This document shows, piece by piece, positions 36,701 to 45,972 of a stretch of DNA of 64,000 bases (its first letter is position 1; every line of letters starts with the position of its first letter). This DNA is from Roseburia sp. (lineage in GTDB: Bacteria > Bacteroidota > Bacteroidia > Bacteroidales > Bacteroidaceae), in NCBI GenBank assembly GCA_023665185.1, contig JAMPEL010000001.1, forward strand, positions 55,166-119,165, written 5' to 3'. The notes beneath the pieces are model-generated. The model did no database searches and was not told the origin of the DNA. It worked only from the letters and a program-made list of their open reading frames with translations. The position numbers and the translations under genes were made by a program.

Positions 36701-36907
36701 CTCCAAAAATATGCAGGAGGTATTGCAGGCAGATTCAGCTCTTTCCGTATTTTCCCGGTTCTATATCGACTTTTTTCTGAAAAACTTATTCGTTATACGA
36801 CAAATCTCTGTAATTTTGTCTTTAGCAATCATTGTTTGTGGTTCTTCATTTCTTTGATTGCCAACTGTGGAACACGCTTAAACCATGCAAGGAATTCTGC
36901 ATCTTGC

Positions 36908-36931
36908 ATGAGTCTGTGCTGTCAGACTCAT
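36908..36931 (+). promoter_or_regulatory. Leader hairpin upstream of the cobN-like gene
   Basis: Perfect 9-bp stem atgagtctg/cagactcat with loop tgctgt, ending 39 bases before the start codon. It may affect translation or be chance. No T-run follows. Confidence 0.35.
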
Positions 36932-36970
36932 TTATATATAAAGATAATAGACTGGCATTTTCAATTGGAT

Positions 36971-39900
36971 ATGAACAAGAAAATAATTTGTCTGTCAGCC
37001 GTTGTGCTGACAATCATAGTGTGCGCGGTGGCATACAGATATTGGTTGGCACCGACACGGATACTTATGGTCAATTTCTCATCGGCACAAATAGCCGATA
37101 TAGCTTTGAATAATGATTCGCGCAGCATAAAAGTCGATTTTGCGGATGCGGAGAATGTGGGAGGCTTCGCCGGTTATGATGCTGTGATAATGTATGGCAG
37201 AAGACTGGTGCTGAGTGCGGAACAGCAGGACGAGTTGGAGCTGGCCGCCGATAAGGGAATACCCGTATTCACCAATTCGCCGCGCCGCTCAGAGAGTGCT
37301 TTCAACCGCAATCTCACCCAAGAGGAACGGGCAATGCTGCAAATGTATTTTGACAATGCTTGTCAGAAAAACTATCGCAATATGTTGCGATATATGCGCC
37401 ATATCGCCACTCCGCAGCGTGGGGGAGGGGATGATGTTGAGGCTCCGGTGGAACTGCCGCACAACTTGTTCTATCATCAGGAAGCTGGTCAGTATTTCCG
37501 CAGCCATGAGGAACTGACGGAATATTTAAGGCGGAAGCGGATGTATCATGAGCATGGATGCAATGTGGCGCTAATATCCGGCATCACCTTTCCGGTGGAG
37601 AGCAACCGGGCGCATGTGGATACGCTCATCTCGCGACTGACACAGGGCGGTTTTAATGTGTATCCCCTCACGGCAATGGGGAAGGAGCGTGAGGACATGT
37701 TGCACTCGTTGCATCCCGACGCTATTGTCTATTTTCCTATGGGCAGACTGGGCGATGACGAGCTGGTGAAGTGGGCGCATCGGGAAAATATATTGATATT
37801 CAGTCCGTTTATTGTGTCGCAGCCTCGTAAGGAGTGGCTTGATGTGAGTACTCCTGTCAGTGGTGGGACAATGACTGCGCGTCTGGTGATTCCTGAGATA
37901 GATGGATGCATCTCCCCCTTGTGCATAGCCACACAGGAAGAGGATGAGAACGGCTATTTCTTATGGACTCCGGTGCCGGAACGTGTGGATGCTTTTATGG
38001 ACAATTTCACCCGGCATATTGCCCTGCGCCGTATGCCGAACAAGGATAAACGTATCGCTATATGCTATTTTAAGTCACCGGGAAAGGACGATTTGCAGGC
38101 GAGCGGGATGGAAGTGGTGCCCTCGCTCTATAACTTTCTGAAGCGGCTGCGTGCCGAAGGATATGATGTCGGAGGGCTTCCCGCTGACGTGGAGACTTTC
38201 AGGCAACAGCTTTATAGGGACGGTTCTGTGATGGGCGCGTATGCCAAAGGGGCGCAGAAACGGTTTATGGACACAGCGCATCCGGTGTGGCTGACAAGCC
38301 GGCAGTATGAGGAATGGGCGCGCGAGACGTTGCTTCCCGAGAAATATAAGGAGGTGACAGACCGTTATGGAGACGCTCCGGGAAATTTGTTGGCAAGGGG
38401 CGACAGTATGGCAGTCGCTTGTCTGCAATTCGGCAATGTGTGGCTGTTTCCTCAGCCTCGTCCGGCATTGGGCGAGGACGAGTTCAAACTGGTACACGGA
38501 ATGCCGGTGGCTCCTCCACACAGCTATATCGCCCCATATCTTTATATGCTGAAGGGATTCAAGGCGGATGCGCTGATTCACTTCGGAACACATGGGAATC
38601 TGGAATTTACCCCGGGAAAGAATGTGGGACTGTCGCAAGCTGACTGGGCGGATGTGCTTGTAGGAAACCTGCCTCATTTCTATTTCTATACGACGGGGAA
38701 TGTGGGTGAGTCGGTTATTGCCAAAAGGCGCACACACGCTGTGCTTGTCACTTATCTTACTCCTCCATACGTGGAAAGCGGCATGAGACAACGGTATTCA
38801 GCCTTGCTCAGTGATATTCATAAGGTGTTGGAAAGCGGAGAAGGCAGTAGGGCGAGAGAGATGCGTGTCAAGAAAGAGGTGGTCAGACTGGGGTTGCACC
38901 GCAGTCTCGGACTGGACTCTGTGGCTGACAAGCCTTATACGCATGAGGAACTGGAACGCATCGACTGTTTTACGGAGGAGATTGCCAACGAGAAGATAAC
39001 CGGTGCATGTTATACAATGGGCGAACCGTATTCCGAGCGTGATTTGTGTACAACAGTGCTTGCTATGGCGGCAGATCCGCTTGCATACGAGATGGCGCGG
39101 CGCGATTGTGAAAGGGGTAGGATAAGCAGGGGACAATTGCAGGACTTTGCTTATATCGCTCATCATTATCTGCCGGAAGCGAAATGGCGGTTGGAGCGAT
39201 TGTTGCAGAATCCTCCGTCAGACACAGTCTCGGTGGAGCCTGAGCTTCGTCAGGCTTTGCTGTATTATAGGCAATTGAAAGAATCTACAAGGAATGAGTT
39301 TGATACTATGGTACGTGCCCTGAATGGCGGTAGTGTGTGTCCTGCTCCGGGCGGCGACCCCGTGCTGAATCCGAATGTGCTGCCCACAGGCAGGAACATG
39401 TATAGTGTCAATGCCGAGACATCGCCCAATGCACAAGCTTGGGAAGACGGTAAGCGGCTGGCGGAGACAACTCTGATGCAATATATGAACCGGCATGGAG
39501 AGTATCCGCATAAAGTGAGTTATACGTTCTGGGCTGGAGAGTTTATCGCTACGGAAGGAGCTACGCTGGCACAGGCTTTCTGGATGATTGGGGTGGAGCC
39601 TGTGCGTGACAGTCAGGGACATGTGGTCGATTTGCGTCTTGTTCCGGAAAATGAGTTGTGCCGTCCGCGCATAGATGTGGTGGTGCAAGTGTCGGGACAG
39701 TTGCGCGACATTGCCGCTTCGCGGCTCAAATTGCTGACGAAAGCGGTGGCGCTGGCGGCTGAGGCTGAACATGAGCTTTATCCAAACTTTGTGGCGGAGG
39801 GGACTTTGTCGCAAGAGAAACAACTGGTAGCCAAAGGACTGTCACCGAAAGAAGCAAGAAAAATGGCGGGTATGCGGGTGTTCGGACCTGTAAACAGCGG

Positions 39901-40879
39901 ATACAGCACCGGCATCATGGGCTATGTGGAAAACAGTGGAGCGTGGGATGACGAGAATGAGATTGCGGAAGGATACCTGAACAACATGGGAGCCGTATAT
40001 GGTGATGATGAGAATTGGGGCGACTGTAAGAACGGGGTTTTTGCGGCAGCTCTTGCAAAGACCGATGTCGTGGTGCAGCCCCGTCAGAGCAACACTTGGG
40101 GACCTGTTTCGCTTGACCATGTATATGAGTTTACGGGCGGACTGTCGCTGGCTGTAAGACACGTGACAGGAAAAGAACCGGATGCCTATATGGCTGATTA
40201 CAGGAATCGTATGAGCCGTAGGATGCAGAATGCCAAAGAGGCGGTGGCTGTGGAGACAAGGGCTACGATTCTCAATCCTACGTTTGTGAGGGAACGTATG
40301 AAAGGAGGAGCAGGAACAGCACAGCAGTTTGGAAAGACTTTTCGCAATATATTCGGTTGGCATGTTACCCGTCCTTCTTCGATGGACAAGAATTTGTTCA
40401 ACGACTTGTACGACATGTATATAAAAGATGAGAACGGGCTGGGGATATACGAGTATTTCCGCAAGGTGAATCCGGCGGCATTGCAGACAATCACTTCTGT
40501 CATGCTGGAAAGTGTGCGCAAGGGATATTGGAAGGCTTCTGAAGAACAGTTGAGGACTACTGTGGAGTTGCATACACGGATAACTTGCGAGGCGGGAGCT
40601 GCCTGTACGGAATTTGTGTGTGGAAATGCCAAATTGCAAGAGTTTATTGCCGGACAGCTGGATGAGAAATCGAGGCGGTCATATAATGCAGAAATGAGCG
40701 CGGTGCATGAATTGAGACAGGCGGGAAAGATGGATGTGGTGCTGAAAAAGCAGGAGCTGGTGTCCTTGCAGGATACATCAGAGTTGGTGAAAACCGGATG
40801 GGCTGCCGGAATCGTTGTGGCAGTATTGGTTATAGCAGGAACTATTGTCGTGAAGAAAAGGAAAAGAGAGCAAATATGA
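36971..40879 (+). CDS. Membrane-anchored CobN/HmuS-like chelatase
   Basis: This 1302-residue protein belongs to the CobN/BchH family of large chelatase subunits. Core blocks include GFKADALIHFGTHGNLEFTPGK around residue 530, then LPHFYFYTTGNVGESVIAKRR and LTPPYVESG, and QPRQSNTWGPVSLDHVYEFTGGL in the C-terminal half. Unlike textbook CobN it has an N-terminal membrane segment (residues 5-22) and a C-terminal one (AAGIVVAVLVIAGTIVV) followed by KKRKREQI, so most of it should lie outside the cytoplasm, as in HmuS of Bacteroidota heme-uptake loci. It could insert cobalt or remove iron from heme. The cobB gene 66 bases downstream favours corrinoid work. The frame is open upstream to 36695; the start MNKKIICLSAVVL is at 36971. 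Confidence 0.82.
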   Translation: MNKKIICLSAVVLTIIVCAVAYRYWLAPTRILMVNFSSAQIADIALNNDSRSIKVDFADAENVGGFAGYDAVIMYGRRLVLSAEQQDELELAADKGIPVFTNSPRRSESAFNRNLTQEERAMLQMYFDNACQKNYRNMLRYMRHIATPQRGGGDDVEAPVELPHNLFYHQEAGQYFRSHEELTEYLRRKRMYHEHGCNVALISGITFPVESNRAHVDTLISRLTQGGFNVYPLTAMGKEREDMLHSLHPDAIVYFPMGRLGDDELVKWAHRENILIFSPFIVSQPRKEWLDVSTPVSGGTMTARLVIPEIDGCISPLCIATQEEDENGYFLWTPVPERVDAFMDNFTRHIALRRMPNKDKRIAICYFKSPGKDDLQASGMEVVPSLYNFLKRLRAEGYDVGGLPADVETFRQQLYRDGSVMGAYAKGAQKRFMDTAHPVWLTSRQYEEWARETLLPEKYKEVTDRYGDAPGNLLARGDSMAVACLQFGNVWLFPQPRPALGEDEFKLVHGMPVAPPHSYIAPYLYMLKGFKADALIHFGTHGNLEFTPGKNVGLSQADWADVLVGNLPHFYFYTTGNVGESVIAKRRTHAVLVTYLTPPYVESGMRQRYSALLSDIHKVLESGEGSRAREMRVKKEVVRLGLHRSLGLDSVADKPYTHEELERIDCFTEEIANEKITGACYTMGEPYSERDLCTTVLAMAADPLAYEMARRDCERGRISRGQLQDFAYIAHHYLPEAKWRLERLLQNPPSDTVSVEPELRQALLYYRQLKESTRNEFDTMVRALNGGSVCPAPGGDPVLNPNVLPTGRNMYSVNAETSPNAQAWEDGKRLAETTLMQYMNRHGEYPHKVSYTFWAGEFIATEGATLAQAFWMIGVEPVRDSQGHVVDLRLVPENELCRPRIDVVVQVSGQLRDIAASRLKLLTKAVALAAEAEHELYPNFVAEGTLSQEKQLVAKGLSPKEARKMAGMRVFGPVNSGYSTGIMGYVENSGAWDDENEIAEGYLNNMGAVYGDDENWGDCKNGVFAAALAKTDVVVQPRQSNTWGPVSLDHVYEFTGGLSLAVRHVTGKEPDAYMADYRNRMSRRMQNAKEAVAVETRATILNPTFVRERMKGGAGTAQQFGKTFRNIFGWHVTRPSSMDKNLFNDLYDMYIKDENGLGIYEYFRKVNPAALQTITSVMLESVRKGYWKASEEQLRTTVELHTRITCEAGAACTEFVCGNAKLQEFIAGQLDEKSRRSYNAEMSAVHELRQAGKMDVVLKKQELVSLQDTSELVKTGWAAGIVVAVLVIAGTIVVKKRKREQI

Positions 40880-40945
40880 TGTATCTTCATTTTGTGTCTC
40901 TTGATTTCTTAGCGGATAATAATCATAAGATAAAAATATAATAGA

Positions 40946-42331
40946 ATGAAGTGTGTGTCGAATTTAATGATAGCGGCTGCAAGTTCCGGAAGCGGAAAAA
41001 CCACATTCACAATGGGACTGCTTCGTGCTCTTCGGAACAGGGGACTTGTTGTGCAGCCGTATAAGTGCGGACCAGACTATATTGATACTAAGTGGCATAC
41101 TTTGGCTGCTGGCAGAGAGTCGGTGAACCTTGACATCTGGATGGGTGGGAAAGAACATGTAAGAACTGTGTTCGGGAAATATTCCGAAGGTGCGGAGGTT
41201 TGTGTGACGGAAGGAGCTATGGGTATGTTCGACGGGCATGACAGAGCGCATGGAAGTAGTGCAGAGGTGGCTGGTGTGACGGGTGCGAAAACCATTCTTG
41301 TGGTGAATGCCAAGTCGGCAGCATACAGTGTGGCACCTATAATATACGGCTTCTGCTGTTTCAGCAGGAAGTATGGCACAGAAATAGCAGGTGTCGTATT
41401 CAATCAAATGGCCTCTGAAAGTCATTATGCTTTTTTGAAAGAGGCATGTCAGGATGCTGGAGTCGAATGTTTTGGATATATAAAAAAGGAAAAGGACATA
41501 GAATTGCCCTCGCGCCATCTGGGTCTGACGATAGACGAGCGTTTTCGCGTAGACTCTTTCATTGAGCGCGTGGCAGGAATGGTGGAGCAGACGGTGGAGA
41601 TAGACAAAATTCTTCAGGCTGTTTCTATGCCTTTGGAACATAGGACGGAGTATGCAGATGCGTTCCATGTTGGTGCGGTTGGTAGTGGATTCCTGCCGCA
41701 GGCGCAAAAAAACTGTTTCCCGTTTTTTCCTGAACTGTGCCTGAAGCGTGTGGCTGTGGCAGATGACGAAGGTTTCAATTTTATATACCGTGCTAATATC
41801 GACAGTCTGAAAGCTCTTGGTGCGGAGATAGTTTTTTTCTCTCCGTGTAAAGACAAGGCATTGCCTGAACACGTGGATTTGCTGTATCTGCCTGGCGGTT
41901 ATCCTGAATTTTTTCTGGATGAGCTGGAAGCTAATGTGTCTATGAGACAGTCTGTACGTGAGTATATAGAGCAAGGAGGATATGCCTATGCCGAATGTGG
42001 TGGTATGCTTTATTTGTGCCGGTATATAACAGGAATGGAAGGCAGGTGTCATGAAATGGTCGGTGTACTTGACTTGGCAGCCACTTTCGATGGCATGAGA
42101 CTGCATCTTGGGTATCGAGAACTGAGAGCTTGTGGCGGAACGGACAGTGCGGATTTGCGGATACGAGGACACGAGTTTCATTATTCTGACATATTGGCAG
42201 GTGAATCCGTTATGCCTTCTGTCGGTATCCAATATTCGGCTAAAGGGAAAGAAATGGGAACAACGCTTTTCAGATACAAAAATCTTATTGCCGGATACAC
42301 TCATTTCTATTGGGCGGCAGGTATTTTCTGA
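40946..42331 (+). CDS. cobB: Cobyrinate a,c-diamide synthase
   Basis: This 461-residue enzyme (CobB/CbiA family) amidates the a and c side chains of cobyrinate (or hydrogenobyrinate) using glutamine and ATP. The N-terminal synthetase half has MIAAASSGSGKTTFTMGLLRAL (P-loop) and YKCGPDYIDTKWH, followed by TEGAMGMFDG. The C-terminal class I glutamine amidotransferase half has YLPGGYPEFFLDEL and YAECGGMLYL with the catalytic Cys, and the late RGHEFHYSDI and TH (GYTHFYWA). It is 66 bases downstream of the CobN-like gene and probably in one operon. CbiA (anaerobic) and CobB (aerobic) cannot be told apart by sequence alone. Confidence 0.93.
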   Translation: MKCVSNLMIAAASSGSGKTTFTMGLLRALRNRGLVVQPYKCGPDYIDTKWHTLAAGRESVNLDIWMGGKEHVRTVFGKYSEGAEVCVTEGAMGMFDGHDRAHGSSAEVAGVTGAKTILVVNAKSAAYSVAPIIYGFCCFSRKYGTEIAGVVFNQMASESHYAFLKEACQDAGVECFGYIKKEKDIELPSRHLGLTIDERFRVDSFIERVAGMVEQTVEIDKILQAVSMPLEHRTEYADAFHVGAVGSGFLPQAQKNCFPFFPELCLKRVAVADDEGFNFIYRANIDSLKALGAEIVFFSPCKDKALPEHVDLLYLPGGYPEFFLDELEANVSMRQSVREYIEQGGYAYAECGGMLYLCRYITGMEGRCHEMVGVLDLAATFDGMRLHLGYRELRACGGTDSADLRIRGHEFHYSDILAGESVMPSVGIQYSAKGKEMGTTLFRYKNLIAGYTHFYWAAGIF

Positions 42332-42458
42332 TATGTTTGACGGAAATAGAATGCACTAATCATTATTTAAGTCCCTAAGATGGTGATTTATATACTTGAA
42401 AAATTAGGTGTGCTGAAATAAATTGGCAAAACAATATATCCGTATCACTATATTTTTC

Positions 42459-42466
42459 TAACTTTG
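42459..42466 (+). promoter_or_regulatory. -7 box of the nucleotidyltransferase promoter
   Basis: TAACTTTG matches the consensus, about 133 bases before the start codon. No -33 TTG is visible at the usual distance. Confidence 0.55.
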
Positions 42467-42599
42467 CGAGAAAGAATAGTTCTATATGAGAATGAAAAGA
42501 TAATTATTGATTCTGTAAATCCTGTTTATAGTTTTAATAGTCATTTCATGCAGACTGTTCAAAAACTAAAATGACATTAACTGTATAAAAATTGAAGTT

Positions 42600-43511
42600 A
42601 TGAAACCTACTTTGTTTCTATTGGCAGCCGGTATGGGCAGCCGTTATGGTGGCTTGAAACAGCTTGACGGACTTGGTCCTAATGGCGAGACTATCATGGA
42701 TTATTCAATCTATGATGCAATTCAGGCGGGATTTGGCAAAATCGTATGGGTTATCCGCAAGGATTTTGAAGAGCAGTTCCGTACTCAGATTCTTTCTAAG
42801 TATGAGGACAAGATTCCTTGCGAGCTGGTATTCCAGAGCATCGATTCTCTCCCTGAAGGATTCAAGTGCCCAGAAGGTCGTGTAAAGCCGTGGGGAACAA
42901 ACCATGCCGTTCTTATGGGAAAGGACGCTATCAAAGAGCCTTTCTGTGTAATCAACTGTGACGATTTCTATGGACGTGATGCTTTTGCCACAGTCGGAAA
43001 GTTCCTCAGCGAGCTTCCTGAGGGCAGCAAGAATACGTATGCGATGGTTGGCTTCCGTTGTTGCAATACTTTGAGCGAGAACGGTTCTGTGGCACGTGGT
43101 ATATGCGAATACAACGACAAGCACCATCTGACTGACGTTGTTGAGCGCACTGAAATCATGCGTGTAGACGGTCCTATCTGCTACAAGGATGAGGAAGGCA
43201 AATGGATTCCTGTTGAGGATAATGTGCCTGTAAGTATGAATATGTGGGGCTTCACTCCAGACTATTTTGAGCACAGCGAGGCTTACTTTAAGGAGTTCCT
43301 TTCTGATCCTAAGAATATGGAAAATCTCAAGGCTGAGTTCTTTATTCCGCTTATGGTGAACAAACTCATCAATGATGGTACATCTACAGTTGAGGTTCTT
43401 GACACTACATCTAAGTGGTTTGGTGTGACTTACGCTGCTGACCGTGAGGCTACAGTCGAGCGTATAGCACAGCTTGTGAAGGATGGTGTTTATCCTGAGA
43501 AACTGTTCTAA
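42600..43511 (+). CDS. Sugar-phosphate nucleotidyltransferase
   Basis: This 303-residue protein has the nucleotidyl-transferase fold: LFLLAAGMGSRYGGLKQLDGLGPNGETIMDYSIYDA at the N-terminus carries the NTP-binding loop G-x-G-[ST]-R and the conserved Lys, and FCVINCDDFYGRDAF carries the metal-binding Asp. It probably activates a sugar phosphate for surface polysaccharide. The substrate cannot be assigned. It is a single gene with its own promoter and a strong terminator. Confidence 0.85.
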   Translation: MKPTLFLLAAGMGSRYGGLKQLDGLGPNGETIMDYSIYDAIQAGFGKIVWVIRKDFEEQFRTQILSKYEDKIPCELVFQSIDSLPEGFKCPEGRVKPWGTNHAVLMGKDAIKEPFCVINCDDFYGRDAFATVGKFLSELPEGSKNTYAMVGFRCCNTLSENGSVARGICEYNDKHHLTDVVERTEIMRVDGPICYKDEEGKWIPVEDNVPVSMNMWGFTPDYFEHSEAYFKEFLSDPKNMENLKAEFFIPLMVNKLINDGTSTVEVLDTTSKWFGVTYAADREATVERIAQLVKDGVYPEKLF

Positions 43512-43532
43512 GGCAACGTCTTGAAATAATAT

Positions 43533-43578
43533 AATGACGATTGGGAATCATTTGAAATTTTGATTCTCAATCGTCATT
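43533..43578. terminator. Bidirectional terminator after the nucleotidyltransferase gene
   Basis: An 18-bp stem with one G-T pair (aatgacgattgggaatca 43533-43550 with tgattctcaatcgtcatt 43561-43578), followed by T-rich sequence on the plus strand; the minus strand is preceded by the lipoprotein gene end. Confidence 0.88.
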
Positions 43579-43587
43579 TTTTATTGT

Positions 43588-43956
43588 TTACAGGGTTTCC
43601 ATTTCTTTCTTTATTTTCCGAGTGCCTTCTTGCACATCTTTCTTAGTCTTCTCCAAAGCGTCTTTTGTCTTTTCCGCACCTTTGTCAACAGTTTTGTCCA
43701 CCTTGTCCGCAAAATCCTTTGCTTCCTCTCCAATCCTGCGTGTGTCTCTCTTCATTTCCCTTTGGGTGTCTTTCCACGCTTTCTTGATTTTTCGGGAGGC
43801 ATTGTCTTTTGCGTCATCTGCTGACTGCCTTATACGCTCCATTTTGCAGTCTTCCGAATGACATTTCCTGCATCCGTTTTTACAATTGTTGCTGTTGCAA
43901 GAGGCAAATGTAATGCCTGCGGCACAAACTATTGCCGCCATGATAATTTTTTTCAT
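43588..43956 (-). CDS. Lys/Glu-rich coiled lipoprotein
   Basis: This 122-residue lipoprotein has the signal MKKIIMAAIVCAAGITFASC with Cys20 as the lipid site. A Cys/His-rich start follows (NCKNGCRKCHSEDC, five Cys and one His over 14 residues, possibly binding metal), then a long charged helix of repeated K.T.D/K...K units (YtxH/apolipoprotein-like). The frame is open upstream to 44328, but the lipobox fixes the start. It lies 41 bases after a GlsB-type gene, a common stress-response neighbour. Confidence 0.75.
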   Translation of the reverse strand: MKKIIMAAIVCAAGITFASCNSNNCKNGCRKCHSEDCKMERIRQSADDAKDNASRKIKKAWKDTQREMKRDTRRIGEEAKDFADKVDKTVDKGAEKTKDALEKTKKDVQEGTRKIKKEMETL

Positions 43957-43997
43957 AATCAATAATGTATTAGGTTGATAATAATGGATTTTCTTGT

Positions 43998-44240
43998 TCA
44001 ATGCTTCTTGAACAATGAGGCTATCCATAGCAGAATAATGGCTCCTGTAGTGGAACATGCAAGGCTTCCGAGCAGGCTGTTTGCACTGATGTCGAGCAGA
44101 TTGAACATCCATCCTCCAAGAATGCTTCCGGCAATACCTACCAACAGATTGACGAATATTCCGAAACCGCCTCCTCGCATGACATATCCGGCTATAAATC
44201 CGGCTGTAATCCCAATAATGATAAACCAAAGAAAAAACAT
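43998..44240 (-). CDS. GlsB/YeaQ/YmgE-type membrane protein
   Basis: This 80-residue membrane protein has three hydrophobic segments and the family Gly-rich turn (GFIAGYVMRGGGFGIFVNLLVGIAGSILGG). Relatives such as GlsB (transglycosylase-associated) are linked to the stress response in many bacteria; the exact role is unknown. The start at 44240 (MFFLWFIIIGITAG) is chosen because the upstream codons to 44321 are not membrane-like. It precedes the lipoprotein gene. Confidence 0.85.
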   Translation of the reverse strand: MFFLWFIIIGITAGFIAGYVMRGGGFGIFVNLLVGIAGSILGGWMFNLLDISANSLLGSLACSTTGAIILLWIASLFKKH

Positions 44241-44666
44241 AATACTGCTTCGTTGTTTTAGGGTGAGTAAATGAGTGGAACGAATGCGAGCCGAGTGTAG
44301 TGTGCATTTCTTTGTCCACATACTTCAAGAACAGAATACAACCGGGAATGGTTCACTGGAACCGTAAGGATTCTCTTGCTTTTGGGATATGAAACTTGAC
44401 CGGTTCTATTGAAATCTCTAAGTCGTATGGCTCATCCATACTGACATCTTGGTGATTTTGACATTATGTCAGTTGGCAAAGAAACTTGATTTTAACATTT
44501 TGGGCAATTCTTCATGACCTGTTGATGCCCGATTATTCGAACTTGTATGGATAAACGCTTGATAAATTATGCGTGTTTGGTGAAATTCTTTTTGGTGGAT
44601 TGGACGAAAAAAAACTGTATGTTTTGCTGATATAGTTTCTGCCGGAAATGTCTGTAAAACAGAAAA
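44241..44666. other. Intergenic region with a fragment of R1
   Basis: A 430-base gap between the GlsB-type gene and the mrp terminator. It has no gene. It holds an R1 fragment (44459-44575) and, just before it, a stretch (44431-44456) that partly resembles the terminal repeat of R1 copy 2 (ctcatcc...gacat...tgat). Confidence 0.55.
44459..44575 (-). repeat. R1 fragment (copy 4)
   Basis: About 117 bases corresponding to the tgacattatgtca end of R1: tgacattatgtcagttggca, then gattttaacatttt, and a later gcttgataaatta matching the first ttgataatcag motif. The rest of R1 is absent. Orientation is as in copy 1. Diverged, so probably an old remnant. Confidence 0.6.
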
Positions 44667-44703
44667 ACAGGCTTCTCTGTCATAAATAAATAGAGAAGCC
44701 TGT
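44667..44703 (-). terminator. mrp terminator
   Basis: A perfect 12-bp stem acaggcttctct (44667-44678) with agagaagcctgt (44692-44703) around a 13-base loop, 57 bases after the mrp stop on the minus strand. Confidence 0.85.
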
Positions 44704-44760
44704 AAATATTATATATGCACACTTTTCCAATCCTATACGGAAAAGTTTGTAAGTATGGTT

Positions 44761-45858
44761 TTAGTTTGTTTCAACCCTTTTCGTCTTAGGTGCGGCAAGA
44801 TTGCGTTTGTCTACCTGTGTCACCACTTTGGCTGCAAGGCTCATGAACGCTATGCCCGTAGGTGAGGCCGGGTCGAGAACTGCCGGAATGCCGTTGTCGC
44901 CGGCATCGCAAATGCTTTGTACAAGTGGAATTTGTGCAAGCAAAGGCACATTGAGTTCTTCTGCAAGACTGACGCATCCCTCTTTGCCGAATATATAATA
45001 TTTCTCGTCCGGATGTTCGGCAGGAGTAAACCATGCCATGTTCTCGACAAGTCCGAGAATAGGGACATTGACTTTGTCGTTGAGATACATGTTGATTCCT
45101 TTTCGTGCATCGGCAAGTGCCACTTGCTGTGGGGTGCTTACGATAACGGCACCTGTTATGCCCAATGTCTGGAGCAGTGTGAGATGAATATCACTTGTTC
45201 CAGGAGGTGTGTCAAGTATAAAGTAGTCCAAATCGCCCCACATTGCCTCACCGATAAGCTGTTTCAGCGCATTGGATGCCATGCCTCCGCGCCACAGTGT
45301 GGCTTGTTCGGGACTGACGAAGAAACCGATGGAAAGCAGTTTGACCCCATATTTTTCTATCGGCACTATTAAGTCGCGTCCGTTGACATTCTCCGCATAC
45401 GGACGCTCGTCCTCCACCTGAAACATTTTGGGCATGGACGGACCGAAGATGTCCGTGTCAAGCAGTCCTACACGGTAGCCTAATTTGGCAAGGCCGACGG
45501 CAAGATTGGCTGTGACTGTAGATTTGCCGACACCACCCTTGCCGCTCGATACGGCAATGATATTCTTCACCCCCGGCAGTAGCTTGTCGGGTTCGGGCGG
45601 AAGCTCTGTCTTCGATTTGGCATTCACCGTCACCTCCACTTCTTTGCCAACGTATGTATGGATAGCAGCTTCCGCAGCTTTCAATACCGATTTGCGGAAA
45701 GGGTCGGTCGGTTTGTCGAATATGATGGAGAAGCTCACTTTCATGCCGTCTATGCGCAAGTCATCCTCCAGCATCTCTGCCTCGACAAGATTCTTTCCGT
45801 TGCCCGGATAGCGCACTGTTGCCAATGCGTCCGTGATGAGTTTGGGATATATTGTCAT
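44761..45858 (-). CDS. Iron-sulfur cluster carrier protein Mrp/ApbC
   Basis: This 365-residue ATPase of the Mrp/ApbC/NBP35 family carries Fe-S clusters to apoproteins. An N-terminal MIP18-like domain (residues 1-90) precedes the deviant Walker A IAVSSGKGGVGKST around residue 107, then GLLDTDIFGPSMP and LDTPPGTSD. The expected CxxC for cluster binding in the C-terminal part is not visible; the only clear Cys-containing block near there is KEGCVSL. The frame is open to 45915 but the start at 45858 (MTIYPKLITDAL) matches the family. Confidence 0.9.
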   Translation of the reverse strand: MTIYPKLITDALATVRYPGNGKNLVEAEMLEDDLRIDGMKVSFSIIFDKPTDPFRKSVLKAAEAAIHTYVGKEVEVTVNAKSKTELPPEPDKLLPGVKNIIAVSSGKGGVGKSTVTANLAVGLAKLGYRVGLLDTDIFGPSMPKMFQVEDERPYAENVNGRDLIVPIEKYGVKLLSIGFFVSPEQATLWRGGMASNALKQLIGEAMWGDLDYFILDTPPGTSDIHLTLLQTLGITGAVIVSTPQQVALADARKGINMYLNDKVNVPILGLVENMAWFTPAEHPDEKYYIFGKEGCVSLAEELNVPLLAQIPLVQSICDAGDNGIPAVLDPASPTGIAFMSLAAKVVTQVDKRNLAAPKTKRVETN

Positions 45859-45912
45859 AATATATAGTTTGATTTGATTTTTTATCTGTCTGTAGCCCGC
45901 ATCATTGTACGG

Positions 45913-45950
45913 CAAAGTTACAACTTATAAACAATTTCTTAGTATCTTTG
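45913..45950. promoter_or_regulatory. Divergent promoter region, mrp and dnaX
   Basis: On the minus strand TAACTTTG (45920 to 45913) lies 54 bases before mrp. On the plus strand TATCTTTG (45943-45950) lies 22 bases before dnaX. Both match the -7 consensus; clear -33 boxes are not seen. Confidence 0.6.
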
Positions 45951-45972
45951 TCGGAACAAAAGTGAGATTATA

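Larger units (their letters stand above)
35388..36970. other. Non-coding island with R1 copy 2 and the cobN leader
   Basis: This 1.58-kb stretch separates the divergent MATE and cobN-like genes. It consists of the MATE promoter region, R1 copy 2 (35538-36700) and a 270-base leader to cobN. In the leader a TAATTTTG box (about 36811) is a candidate promoter. A 9-bp hairpin atgagtctg/cagactcat (36908-36931) lies 40 bases before the start codon. I do not find a cobalamin-riboswitch B12 box. Confidence 0.6.

Noticed and set aside
36695-36970. N-terminal extension of the cobN-like gene
   Set aside because: The 92 extra codons overlap the end of R1 copy 2 and its leader, and are not related to the family; the membrane helix starting at 36971 is the natural N-terminus.
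36701-36970. Cobalamin riboswitch before the cobN-like gene
   Set aside because: I looked for the conserved B12-box sequence and its helical arrangement and did not find it; only a short hairpin is visible. A covariance-model search would be decisive.
40964-42304. 446-codon frame on the minus strand opposite cobB
   Set aside because: It is antisense to a clear CobB/CbiA gene and has no recognisable domain; a shadow of the plus-strand codon pattern.
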